NCBI GenBank assembly: GCA_017517325.1
Contig: JAFWZW010000019.1
Coordinates: forward strand, 1 to 36,972
DNA length: 36,972 bases
DNA from: Clostridia bacterium
Lineage (GTDB): Bacteria; Bacillota; Clostridia; Oscillospirales; SIG627
Reading direction: 5' to 3'
A program made the position numbers and the translations under genes. Positions 24,433-31,911 of this stretch are shown here, one piece after another; within the stretch, counting starts at the first letter, position 1, and every line of letters begins with the position of its first letter. Below the pieces are notes generated by a model, which saw only the letters and a program-made list of their open reading frames with translations, was not told where the DNA came from and did not search any database.

Positions 24433-24780
24433 TTACAGAACGCGGCAGGTGGTTATGACGCGCGTACCAAAAGCATCCTCCAGAACGCACTGACCCGGTT
24501 CCAGCGGTGCTATGAGACTTTCCTTTTGAAGCAGCTGCATCAATTCCATTACCTTTTCCTTGGGAACGGGCTTTTCGGTCTTCACGGAAACAGCCGTATC
24601 GGGACGATTGGAAACGGGAAGAACTGCCGTTACCGTACGCTTGGGGGCAAGAAGTTCTTCTTTCCCATACCGTTCGCCGCGGAGACAAGCGTTCCCCGTA
24701 ACGGAAACTTCCGTTTCAAGGATCTCTGCCTGAAGGGTACACCCTTTGGGGCATAAAATACAGATCAATTCTCGTTTCAT
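24433..24780 (-). CDS. DUF1667 protein with four conserved cysteines
   Basis: A 115-residue protein of the DUF1667 family, regularly found with anaerobic glycerol-3-phosphate dehydrogenase-like flavoproteins in Clostridia. The N-terminus carries Cys7, Cys10 and Cys14 (CILCPKGC) and Cys32 (NACLRGERYG), a pattern fit for an iron-sulfur cluster or a zinc site. The rest is a small beta-rich domain with a KRTVTAVLPV strand. The start ATG overlaps the preceding flavoprotein stop (ATGA), so it is co-translated as a third subunit. It might take the electron-transfer place of GlpC. Family assignment is fairly secure; the cluster is inferred from the cysteines. Confidence 0.87.
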   Translation of the reverse strand: MKRELICILCPKGCTLQAEILETEVSVTGNACLRGERYGKEELLAPKRTVTAVLPVSNRPDTAVSVKTEKPVPKEKVMELMQLLQKESLIAPLEPGQCVLEDAFGTRVITTCRVL

Positions 24781-26018
24781 ACTTCTACCTCTACTTTAAT
24801 TTCGCCCTTTCCCTTACGAAGACAACCTGCGGGAAGTACCACCTTCTCCATTTCACCGGGGCTGACCTTGATGCGTTTGACTTTCTTCAGCACCGAATCC
24901 CCTTGCTTTATAATAAGATTCACATTTCTTCTTGGCTGTGAAACACGGAAATAAAGGGGAATCTCCCGCTCCTGATCGCAGATCCTTTGGGGCAGCACGT
25001 AGCGCACTCCGTTGCCTGAAACGGTAGGAACCGCCACTTTCGACTGCGCCTCTCCCAATACGTATTCCGCGGCGGCAAGACCTGCTACCTCCCCTTCATC
25101 GGACACAAAATCCACCAGATCGTGAACGTGAAGCACGTTGCCGCAAGCGAAGATCCCTTCTGCATCGGTTTGACGCATTTCATCTACAAGAGCTCCCCCC
25201 GTTACAGGATCCAGTGTAATATTTGCCATGCGCGCCAATTCATTTTCAGGGATCAACCCGCAGGAGATTAGCAGCGTATCGCAGGAAATGCTCCGTTCCG
25301 TTCCGGAAATGGGGCGGCGGTTTTCATCCACCTCTGCCAAAACGACCCCTTCCAGCCTTTCTCTTCCTTCAATCTTGACTACCGTTGTGCTCAAATACAG
25401 CGGAATATCAAAATCCTCCAGACATTGCACCAAATTGCGTTGAAGCCCTCCCGAATACGGCATTACCTCACAAACGGCTTCCACCTTTGCGCCTTGCAGG
25501 GTCATACGCCTTGCCATGATCAGACCGATATCACCCGAGCCTAATATGACCACCCGTTTTCCAACCAAAAGACCGTGGCAATTCAAAAGCTTTTGCGCCG
25601 TTCCTGCCGTATAGATCCCCGCGGGTCTGGTACCACACAGACCCAAGGCACCGCGGCTTCGCTCACGGCACCCCATTGCAAGGATCACAGCCCCTGCACG
25701 GATCTGAAGGATCCCTTTTTCATTGGATGCGGTAATCACCCGATCTTCCGTAAGAGAAGTTACCATCGTACCGGTATAAACCTTGATATCGGTTTTGCGA
25801 ATCTTTTCGGCGTAGTACTCCGCATATTCAGGGCCCGTCAATTCCTGCCCCAATTTATGAAGCCCAAAGCCGTTATGAATGCATTGGGGCAATATTCCTC
25901 CCAAACGCTCCTCACGGTCCAGGATCACTACGTCCTTCACCCCTGCCTCATAGGCGGCCAGTGCCGCCGCCATCCCGGCAGGACCGCCGCCGATCACAAC
26001 AATTTTATGTTCCTTCAT
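24777..26018 (-). CDS. FAD/NAD(P)-dependent oxidoreductase subunit (HcnB/GlpB-like)
   Basis: A 413-residue pyridine-nucleotide-disulfide-type flavoprotein. The first dinucleotide motif is VVIGGGPAGMAAALAAYEAG (7-26), the second VVILGSGDIGLIMARRM in the middle, and the FAD-closing motif GIFACGNVLHVHDLVD near 310. It resembles the second flavoprotein subunit of dye-linked and anaerobic dehydrogenases (HcnB, OoxA, the partner of GlpA). The long open frame begins at 26141, but the ATG at 26018 has GGGAGG eight bases upstream and starts the Rossmann motif; it shares one base with the glpA stop. Together with the GlpA-like and DUF1667 proteins it should form a complex passing electrons from glycerol 3-phosphate to NAD or a membrane acceptor. 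Which acceptor is used is unknown. Confidence 0.85.
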   Translation of the reverse strand: MKEHKIVVIGGGPAGMAAALAAYEAGVKDVVILDREERLGGILPQCIHNGFGLHKLGQELTGPEYAEYYAEKIRKTDIKVYTGTMVTSLTEDRVITASNEKGILQIRAGAVILAMGCRERSRGALGLCGTRPAGIYTAGTAQKLLNCHGLLVGKRVVILGSGDIGLIMARRMTLQGAKVEAVCEVMPYSGGLQRNLVQCLEDFDIPLYLSTTVVKIEGRERLEGVVLAEVDENRRPISGTERSISCDTLLISCGLIPENELARMANITLDPVTGGALVDEMRQTDAEGIFACGNVLHVHDLVDFVSDEGEVAGLAAAEYVLGEAQSKVAVPTVSGNGVRYVLPQRICDQEREIPLYFRVSQPRRNVNLIIKQGDSVLKKVKRIKVSPGEMEKVVLPAGCLRKGKGEIKVEVEV

Positions 26019-27454
26019 TATCCGATCCTCCCTTTGATCATAACGGAGCCGCCTCCGCTTTTCGTCACCTCTTCCTGCGGGATTTCCAACTCCGCACCCA
26101 GAAGGCGCATCACGTGGGGGGCGCAAAAACCGCCCTGACAACGCCCCATACCCGAACGGGTACGACGCTTGACACCGTCAAGATCACGTGCAGGAGGATT
26201 TTGACGGATCGCATTCAAGATCTCACCTTCGCTGATCTTTTCACAACGGCAAACGATTCTTCCATACGACGGATCCCGCTGTATCCACGCATTCTTCTCC
26301 TGAATGGAAAGATCTTGAAAGGCGCGTGGATCTTCGCGGGTGGCAATCCATTTCTCCTTTTTGTCAAGGCAAAGCCCCATCTGCTCCAGTTCCCGAACTG
26401 CCCGACGGGCAATGCTTACGCAGCAAGTAAGCCCCGGGGAATCAATGGCAGCAAGATGAAGAAGCCCTTCAACGCGGGCAGATGATTGAATGATAAAATC
26501 TCCGCTACTTGTAGAAGCGCGTACCCCCGTAAAGGAAGTGATCACCTTGGACAGAGGGATACTCGGCACCATAGACAAGGCTTCTTTCTTTACCTTTTCA
26601 AGACCTTGTGCCGTGGTTTGGGTATCAAAAGGGCTTTTCACCTGATCGGCGGTAGGTCCTAAGAGCAAATTGCCGTCCGCCGTGGGGGTGACCAGAATTC
26701 CTTTTCCCGCCTTGGTGGGAACGCGAAAAATGGTGTGCGAGACCATCGCACCTACCTCTTGATCCAGAAGGAGGTACTCCCCTGCCCTGGGGCAAATGCG
26801 GAAGAAATCGTCCCCCGCAAGAGAGGCAATCTCATCGCTGAATGCGCCTGCGCAATTCACAAGAAAGCGCCCCTGCACCGTTTCTCCGTCGGCGGAGGTT
26901 ACCAAAAAGCCTTCTTTGTTCGGCTCAATTTTGCTTACGCGGAAATTGCATTTCAGATGGGCGCCGTTATCCATTGCATTACCCACCGCCGCAAGATTCA
27001 ATTCATAGGGAGAAATAATACCTGCGGTCGGCACCCAAAGCGCCAGCGTTACGTTTTCCGACAAAGAGGGTTCCATCGCCCTTACTTCTGCCCCTGTTAA
27101 AATACGAAGTCCCCAGATTCCGTTTTCCACGCCCCGATCGTAAAGGATTCGAATCTGTTCTTCCTCCTCGGCTCCAAAAGCGCAGACCATAGACCCGTTG
27201 TTCCGATGCGGCACCTTCAGTTCCTTTGCCGCGCGGTACAGAAGAGAAACCCCGCAAGTATTGAGCTGTGCCTTCAAGGTACCCGATTCGGGATCATACC
27301 CTCCGTGAATGATACCGCTGTTGGCCGCCGATGCCCCGCGGGCAACGTCGTTTTCCTTTTCCAGAAGGCAAAGGGAAAGCTGATAGCGGGAAAGCTCTCT
27401 TGCAAGCATTCCGCCTATTACCCCTGCTCCCACCACAATCACGTCGTAATTCAT
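26018..27454 (-). CDS. glpA: GlpA-like glycerol-3-phosphate dehydrogenase with BFD [2Fe-2S] domain
   Basis: A 478-residue FAD-dependent oxidoreductase of the DAO family. The N-terminal dinucleotide fold is VIVVGAGVIGGMLARELSRY (5-24), followed by the substrate-side ASAANSGIIHGGYDP (about 40-54) that is typical of G3P dehydrogenases. The C-terminal part carries a BFD-like [2Fe-2S] site with Cys pairs VCRCEK and GRCQGGFCAP. It should oxidise glycerol 3-phosphate to dihydroxyacetone phosphate as the catalytic subunit of the three-protein set encoded here. The ATG has AAAAGGAGG in front. The gene follows a strong terminator that separates it from glpP, so expression should depend on GlpP antitermination. 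L-2-hydroxyglutarate oxidase-like activity is the main alternative by family, made less likely by the glpP context. Confidence 0.87.
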   Translation of the reverse strand: MNYDVIVVGAGVIGGMLARELSRYQLSLCLLEKENDVARGASAANSGIIHGGYDPESGTLKAQLNTCGVSLLYRAAKELKVPHRNNGSMVCAFGAEEEEQIRILYDRGVENGIWGLRILTGAEVRAMEPSLSENVTLALWVPTAGIISPYELNLAAVGNAMDNGAHLKCNFRVSKIEPNKEGFLVTSADGETVQGRFLVNCAGAFSDEIASLAGDDFFRICPRAGEYLLLDQEVGAMVSHTIFRVPTKAGKGILVTPTADGNLLLGPTADQVKSPFDTQTTAQGLEKVKKEALSMVPSIPLSKVITSFTGVRASTSSGDFIIQSSARVEGLLHLAAIDSPGLTCCVSIARRAVRELEQMGLCLDKKEKWIATREDPRAFQDLSIQEKNAWIQRDPSYGRIVCRCEKISEGEILNAIRQNPPARDLDGVKRRTRSGMGRCQGGFCAPHVMRLLGAELEIPQEEVTKSGGGSVMIKGRIG

Positions 27455-27474
27455 ATTAACCTCCTTTTTTACAA

Positions 27475-27532
27475 CAAAAAAAGAGAACCGGAAAATAAGG
27501 GGGCAATGCCCTCTTATTGATTCCGTTTCTCT
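27475..27532 (-). terminator. Leader terminator of the glpA operon, probable GlpP target
   Basis: A long minus-strand hairpin: outer stem AGAGAA/TTCTCT (27527-27532 with 27482-27487), middle CGGAA/TTCCG, inner ATAAGAGGG/CCCCCTTAT, and a T-run at 27475-27481. It lies between the glpP stop (27557) and the glpA ribosome binding site. No convincing promoter is found between glpP and the hairpin, so the transcript from the glpP promoter must pass it. In Bacillus subtilis GlpP, with G3P bound, overcomes just such a leader terminator in front of glpD. Confidence 0.88.
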
Positions 27533-27556
27533 TATACTCTTCGGATTATTCAGTTT

Positions 27557-28117
27557 TTAAATGGACCAAAGCGCCGCTTTTCCCGTGGAAACTGCAAGGG
27601 CGCCGTTTGCCAATGCCGCCGTAACCTCCCCTTTGGTTTCCAGAAGGCCGCTGGCGATCACCGGCGTTTTTTCATCGGCAAATCTGCAGATGACTTTTTC
27701 AATGATGCCGGGCATGATCTCCACAAAATCAGGCTTGGCGGATGCGATCATTTCCCGAATACTTTCAAGGCCGTGAGAATCCACCGCAAAATACCGCTGA
27801 ATGGCGACAAGGCCGATTTCTTTTGCACATTTGATCAGTGGAGCGCGGGTACTGATGATCCCATCTGCCCCCAACTCCGCAAGATAGCGGATCCCTTGGC
27901 GGTCTTTTCCGATGCCGTTCATCAGATCCACGTGGATGAAAATGCTTTTTTCATTTTCGTGGGCCAAGGCGATTTTTTCACCCACGGTCATTACGTCGGC
28001 ATCCAGAAGAAAAATCACCTCTGCCTCTGAATGGAGCGCAGAAAGCAGTTCCTCGCCACGCACGGCGGGAATTACAGGAAAAATCTCTAACTTCTCTTGA
28101 AACTCTGCTACTTTCAT
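27557..28117 (-). CDS. glpP: GlpP: glycerol-3-phosphate-responsive antiterminator
   Basis: A 186-residue protein with the hallmarks of Bacillus GlpP: IFPVIPAVR at the start, FIHVDLMNGIGKD, DGIISTR, VAIQRYF, PDFVEIMPGI and PVIASGLL. The protein is a small TIM-barrel-like RNA-binding antiterminator that binds glycerol 3-phosphate and lets RNA polymerase pass the leader terminator of glp genes. Here the obvious target is the hairpin 27475-27532 before glpA. The start has only a weak GAAGAA site, which may keep its level low. It has its own promoter at 28139-28167, overlapping the end of the glycerophosphodiesterase gene. No glpF or glpK is in the window. Confidence 0.93.
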   Translation of the reverse strand: MKVAEFQEKLEIFPVIPAVRGEELLSALHSEAEVIFLLDADVMTVGEKIALAHENEKSIFIHVDLMNGIGKDRQGIRYLAELGADGIISTRAPLIKCAKEIGLVAIQRYFAVDSHGLESIREMIASAKPDFVEIMPGIIEKVICRFADEKTPVIASGLLETKGEVTAALANGALAVSTGKAALWSI

Positions 28118-28138
28118 ACCGATTCTTCTTTTTTCAGA

Positions 28139-28167
28139 AGTATAGCACGGATTTTTGCTTCCGTCAA
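28139..28167 (-). promoter_or_regulatory. Promoter of the glpP-glpA operon
   Basis: On the minus strand TTGACG (28162-28167), 17-bp spacer, TATACT (28139-28144). The -35 overlaps the last codons of the glycerophosphodiesterase gene. Confidence 0.82.
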
Positions 28168-28886
28168 GACTTGTGTGCGGTTAAATAGTTATAGAGACGG
28201 TCGGGGAAATTCACCGTCATACCATCTACCCCAAGGGCGCAAAGCCGCTTCATGGTGGCAACGTCCTTAACACCCCACGCTCTTACGCCGAGTCCGCGGG
28301 CTCGCCAGGCGGCAACGCTTTCTTCCGTCGTCAGATTCTCAATGGGGCAGATCTCTTCCCCACCGATGGAAAGAAGCATTTCCACTTCTTCATCGGAAAT
28401 ATTCTCGGCTTTCCATCCCAAAAGCCAACCGATGCGGGCAGTGGGCTCCAGTTCCTTGAGGTTTTTCAGATATTCCAAATTATTGGAGGTAAAGGTGGTT
28501 TTTTCCATCAAACCAAATTCCTTGGAAAGGCACAACACGTCTTCCTCGATCCCTTCGGCCTTCAGTTCAATGGCGAAGCGGATATCGTAGCGGGCAAAAT
28601 GCTCTAAAAATTCACGGTAAGTAGGAATGCGGTCATAGAAGGAATTGGTGCTGTTGCCGAAAACCCGAAGCTCCTTCAGTTCCGCCAGAGTATGCTCAGC
28701 AAGAATGCCGCTACCGTCGGTAACGCGCTCCAGCTTCTTATCGTGAAAAAGCACCAAGTGCCCATCAAGGGTGCGGCGCACGTCGGTCTCAATGTCGTTG
28801 GCTCCTTGGAGCAGCCCTAAATAAAAGGATGAAAGGGTATTTTCCGGGGCGTATTCGCTGGCGCCTCTGTGTGCGTAGTTGATCAT
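28164..28886 (-). CDS. Glycerophosphodiester phosphodiesterase (GDPD), cytoplasmic
   Basis: A 240-residue GDPD with the catalytic signature intact: His6-Arg7 (AHRGAS), Glu15-Asn16, Glu33 and Asp35 (DIETDV), and His48-Asp49 (LFHDKKLERVTDGSG). GDPDs hydrolyse glycerophosphodiesters such as glycerophosphocholine to an alcohol and glycerol phosphate. No signal peptide is seen, so it acts on imported or internally released diesters. The ATG follows GGAG at a spacing of eight. It lies 13 bases behind yitT and directly before the glpP promoter, feeding glycerol phosphate into the GlpA and AraM reactions encoded downstream. Confidence 0.93.
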   Translation of the reverse strand: MINYAHRGASEYAPENTLSSFYLGLLQGANDIETDVRRTLDGHLVLFHDKKLERVTDGSGILAEHTLAELKELRVFGNSTNSFYDRIPTYREFLEHFARYDIRFAIELKAEGIEEDVLCLSKEFGLMEKTTFTSNNLEYLKNLKELEPTARIGWLLGWKAENISDEEVEMLLSIGGEEICPIENLTTEESVAAWRARGLGVRAWGVKDVATMKRLCALGVDGMTVNFPDRLYNYLTAHKS

Positions 28887-28899
28887 AGAAGACTCTCCT

Positions 28900-29805
28900 T
28901 TATTTTACAAATTTAAAATTGCCAAAGGTCTGACTGACGCTTTCGCAAAAGGAAAAGGTGCGGTCGTAACAACTCAGGATCTTTTGAAGATCCATCAACT
29001 GATGGCGGTTGACCACACTGATCAGAAGCGTTTTTTCCCGGGATGAAAAGGAGCCGCGGGCGGGAACGTAGGTGGAGCTGTGCTTCAACTCCCCTGCAAT
29101 GCGCTTCATAATTTCATTCGGATGCTCCGTGATGATCGTGACCTTGACGGCGCTTTTGGTGCCGCTGATCATAAAGGAGCCCACGAAGCTTGAAATGAAG
29201 CAATACAGAATACAAAGGCAAACGGGCTTATAATCGTATTGTAGCTGTCCTGTGGTATCGGGGGTGGCATAGACGAAAAAGGATGCTACCGCCACCACCA
29301 CGTTCAGGGCGAAGGTGACCCAAAAGAAATTGAGATTGGGCTTTTTGAAGCTTATATATTTGGAGAGAATATCCGTGCCGCCGGTTGAAGCCTGAAAGAG
29401 GAAGCAGACCCCGTAGACGAAGCCGCTGATGGCACCCGAAAGCAAAACGGGATAGATGGTATCGTGCCCGCCTGCGTTATACTGAAACTGAGAAAAGCCC
29501 ACCTTTTGCAAAAACAGATAGAAAAAGGAATAAGAAACGCTGAAAACAAGGCTCCTCAGAGCAAAGGTCTTATCAATAAGAAAAAACGCCGCCACGCAAA
29601 GGGGCACGTTAATAAGAAGTGACATATAGCCGATGCTGAAGCCCGTTTTATACTGTACCATCGTAGCGATGCCGTTGAGCCCCGCAGGTGCAAAGCCGTT
29701 GGTAACGATAAAAAGCTGATAATTAAAGGCAAGCAGGATTGCCACCAGAATCACAAAAACGTAAGAGGCGGCGATCCTGCCTTTGCTTTGTCCATAATCC
29801 TTCAC
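28900..29805 (-). CDS. YitT family membrane protein (DUF161 and DUF2179 domains)
   Basis: A 301-residue YitT-family protein. Five to six membrane helices with the family motif GFAPAGLNGIATMVQYKTGFSIG (about 37-59) and a second internal-repeat motif QASTGGTDILSKY near 140 make up the N-terminal DUF161 part. A soluble DUF2179 domain of about 80 residues follows from about 215 (VKVTIITEHPNEIMKRI). The function of the family is not established; it is sometimes linked to ligand-gated transport. The start codon is GTG with GGGAGGG seven bases upstream. It is the first gene of a short unit with GDPD, so uptake of a glycerophosphodiester is one possibility, but this is inference. Confidence 0.87.
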   Translation of the reverse strand: MKDYGQSKGRIAASYVFVILVAILLAFNYQLFIVTNGFAPAGLNGIATMVQYKTGFSIGYMSLLINVPLCVAAFFLIDKTFALRSLVFSVSYSFFYLFLQKVGFSQFQYNAGGHDTIYPVLLSGAISGFVYGVCFLFQASTGGTDILSKYISFKKPNLNFFWVTFALNVVVAVASFFVYATPDTTGQLQYDYKPVCLCILYCFISSFVGSFMISGTKSAVKVTIITEHPNEIMKRIAGELKHSSTYVPARGSFSSREKTLLISVVNRHQLMDLQKILSCYDRTFSFCESVSQTFGNFKFVK

Positions 29806-29841
29806 GACCGTACCCTCCCAAAACAGGTGATCTACGAAAAA

Positions 29842-29870
29842 AGCTTATCACATCTATTTTGGGAATACAA
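29842..29870 (-). promoter_or_regulatory. Possible promoter of the yitT-GDPD unit
   Basis: On the minus strand TTGTAT (29865-29870), 17-bp spacer, TAAGCT (29842-29847) preceded by TGA (extended -10). The -10 hexamer is poor, so this is tentative. Confidence 0.42.
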
Positions 29871-29907
29871 GCCAAAAGGTATACCAAAATGCGATAGCAG
29901 GTATGGG

Positions 29908-30957
29908 TCAGAAAATGGTTTCCAGAACGTCACCGATGGCCTTTGCCATAGAATAAAAGCCCAGATCGGTAGGGTGAGCGCCGTCAACGGTACCCTCGTT
30001 TCCTGCCAGCTCCATCAGCTTGCGGTTTTCGATAAAGTAGACGTTTTCATCTCCCCGTGCGCGTGCGTTACGGTAGGTATTCAAAATGACCTCGCGCCGC
30101 TTTTCATCGGTGGCGCTTAAATAATACTTGGGGCTCGGCAGGATAATAATGGGTAGCTCCTTGTGCTTTTCACGGATCTGCAGAAACATTCTTTCGTGAG
30201 TGTTTTGCAAATGCTCCACCGAAGGGGCGTTGTAATCGTAATCGTACACGAAAACGGACATATCCAGATTGCTGATATATTCCCCCATTGCCTCTTCCCC
30301 TTTGGCGTTCCCGGAGAAGCCCAAGTTGATATAATCGCAATCAAAGCGGCGGGAGAGAATGCTCTGGTACGAAGTACCGGGGCGGGAGGCACAGCCCCCT
30401 TGAGTAATAGAGGAGCCGTAATACACGACAGGCTTTTCAATTTTATAGGGCGTGGGCGGAAGAATGGAAGAACCCTCCTGCAGGCCGATATACAAATCCT
30501 CTACGATGCTGTAAAGGGGAAAATTCACGGTGATCTCGCGCATACCTTCAGTAGAAAAACGGAAAATGCTCTCGTACCCATCCTCCATACCGTAGGGAGG
30601 AACGAAGGTCTTCAGGTATTTTTCTTCCTCTTCCCGAACGTAAAGGTCAAAGCCCGCAGAGCCCGTGAGGGCAAAATGCGACATACGGTAAATACGGGGA
30701 AGCTTTGCGTGAATGGCAACGTAGGGGCTATCGGTACGAAAGCGCACTCTTCCCCCTGAGCTCTTGGCATGGAGGGCTTTCACCCCTCGGCTGACGTTTG
30801 CGGCAACCGCTTCCGGAAGCCTTCTGAAGCAACCGTTTTCATAAAAGACGCCGTAGACACGAAAGGGTGCTTCCTTTGCGTCAAAAAAGCGAAGATCGCT
30901 CTCTTCCAGCTTGGTTTCCACCGCAAAATTCGAATCAATCAAGGAAATGTCATTCAT
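29908..30957 (-). CDS. SGNH/GDSL-family esterase with N-terminal beta domain
   Basis: A 349-residue protein with an N-terminal beta-rich domain (about 1-165) and a C-terminal SGNH hydrolase domain. Block I is YYGSSITQGGC with the nucleophile Ser, block II has Gly in NLGFSGNAKGEE, block III YDYDYNAP occupies the Asn position, and block V DGAHPTDLGF supplies the Asp and His of the triad. The family covers carbohydrate esterases and acyl hydrolases. No signal peptide is present. The frame opens with GTG at 30966, but the ATG at 30957 has GAGG at a spacing of eight and is preferred. It follows the TauE-type gene by 33 bases on the same strand, so both likely share the promoter at 31769-31797. Confidence 0.85.
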   Translation of the reverse strand: MNDISLIDSNFAVETKLEESDLRFFDAKEAPFRVYGVFYENGCFRRLPEAVAANVSRGVKALHAKSSGGRVRFRTDSPYVAIHAKLPRIYRMSHFALTGSAGFDLYVREEEEKYLKTFVPPYGMEDGYESIFRFSTEGMREITVNFPLYSIVEDLYIGLQEGSSILPPTPYKIEKPVVYYGSSITQGGCASRPGTSYQSILSRRFDCDYINLGFSGNAKGEEAMGEYISNLDMSVFVYDYDYNAPSVEHLQNTHERMFLQIREKHKELPIIILPSPKYYLSATDEKRREVILNTYRNARARGDENVYFIENRKLMELAGNEGTVDGAHPTDLGFYSMAKAIGDVLETIF

Positions 30958-30990
30958 TTTCAACACCTCGTTGATAAAGCTTTTATCGTT

Positions 30991-31716
30991 TTAAAAAAAC
31001 ATTACGATGCCGCTGATGAGCATGCCCGCGTATATGATCTGCTTTAATTTTTTAGAATCCAATTTGTCAAAGACCTTTTTGCCGATGAGATCCCCCGTCA
31101 TACAGCCAATCATACCGACTGCCGCCAGGATCAGGATCTCAAGATCCATAATACCGCTTGCGACGCGCATAGCGGTGGCATATAAATTGGTAAAGCAGAA
31201 GTAGAACTGAATGGTGGCAAAATACGTTATATTTTGGTCGATGGCACTGCTCAGGTACAGCACCGCAGGGGGACCGCCCGTGGAAAAAAGCCCTCCCAAT
31301 ACTCCCCCCAGTGCACCGGAGAGAACGCCGTTTGCCGCCGTTGGCTTCAGCCTGATATTTTGATTGAAAAACATAAAATAAAGGCTTAACAGGATCAGTA
31401 CCACACCCAGAAGGATCTGAAAAAGATCTCCCGATACAGCCTTTGAAAACCCTACTGCAATGGGAATGGAGATCAGCGAGGCGCAGATCATAGGGAACGC
31501 GATTTTATAGGAAATATTCTTTCTGTAGCGAAAGGCGTTGAAGGTGGAGGTGGCAGCAGAAAAGAGGGCCGCAATAGCGGCAGCCGCCGTATGGGTCGGC
31601 ATAAGATGGGGCAAAAAGAGCATTACGAAGATACCGAGGCCAAAGCCGCTGACCCTTTGAATAAATCCACCGCCGACGCCGATCAAAACAAGGAGCATTG
31701 AAGTCCAAAAATTCAT
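30991..31716 (-). CDS. TauE/SafE family sulfite/anion transporter-like membrane protein
   Basis: A 241-residue integral membrane protein of the TauE/SafE (TSUP) family. The N-terminal GVGGGFIQRVSGFGLGIFVM (about 13-32) and the repeat-related LSGALGGVLGGLFSTGGPPAVLYL (about 129-152) are the two signature glycine- and proline-rich motifs of the inverted repeat. About seven to eight hydrophobic segments are visible. Members move sulfite, sulfoacetate, taurine-derived or other small organic anions; the substrate here is unknown. The promoter at 31769-31797 drives it, and the SGNH esterase follows, so the pair may handle an ester-linked anion, though this is only inference. Confidence 0.87.
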   Translation of the reverse strand: MNFWTSMLLVLIGVGGGFIQRVSGFGLGIFVMLFLPHLMPTHTAAAAIAALFSAATSTFNAFRYRKNISYKIAFPMICASLISIPIAVGFSKAVSGDLFQILLGVVLILLSLYFMFFNQNIRLKPTAANGVLSGALGGVLGGLFSTGGPPAVLYLSSAIDQNITYFATIQFYFCFTNLYATAMRVASGIMDLEILILAAVGMIGCMTGDLIGKKVFDKLDSKKLKQIIYAGMLISGIVMFF

Positions 31717-31768
31717 AGGAAAGCCACCCGAGACTGATGTTTTTCTTATGGCAAGAAATCACTTTTTC

Positions 31769-31797
31769 ATCATAACACAACCAATGGAAAAAAACAA
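31769..31797 (-). promoter_or_regulatory. Promoter of the tauE-SGNH unit
   Basis: On the minus strand TTGTTT (31792-31797), 17-bp spacer, TATGAT (31769-31774). Confidence 0.6.
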
Positions 31798-31822
31798 TTG
31801 TTTTTGATCACATCAATAATCC

Positions 31823-31857
31823 AAAAAAAGAACGACTCGGTTGACTCGTTCTTTTTT
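31823..31857. terminator. Bidirectional intrinsic terminator after the SDR gene
   Basis: AAAAAAGAACGA pairs with TCGTTCTTTTTT (ending at 31857) around a ten-base loop. It lies downstream of the SDR gene and upstream of the tauE promoter on the minus strand. Confidence 0.83.
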
Positions 31858-31911
31858 GAACCGTGCAAAAACAGAATGGGTATGAAAGCCGTCAATTCGC
31901 CTTCTGAAAAA

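Noticed and set aside
27520-27556. Separate promoter for glpA downstream of glpP
   Set aside because: A TATAAG-like hexamer exists on the minus strand near 27529-27535, but no -35 stands at 16-18 bp, so transcription from the glpP promoter is preferred.
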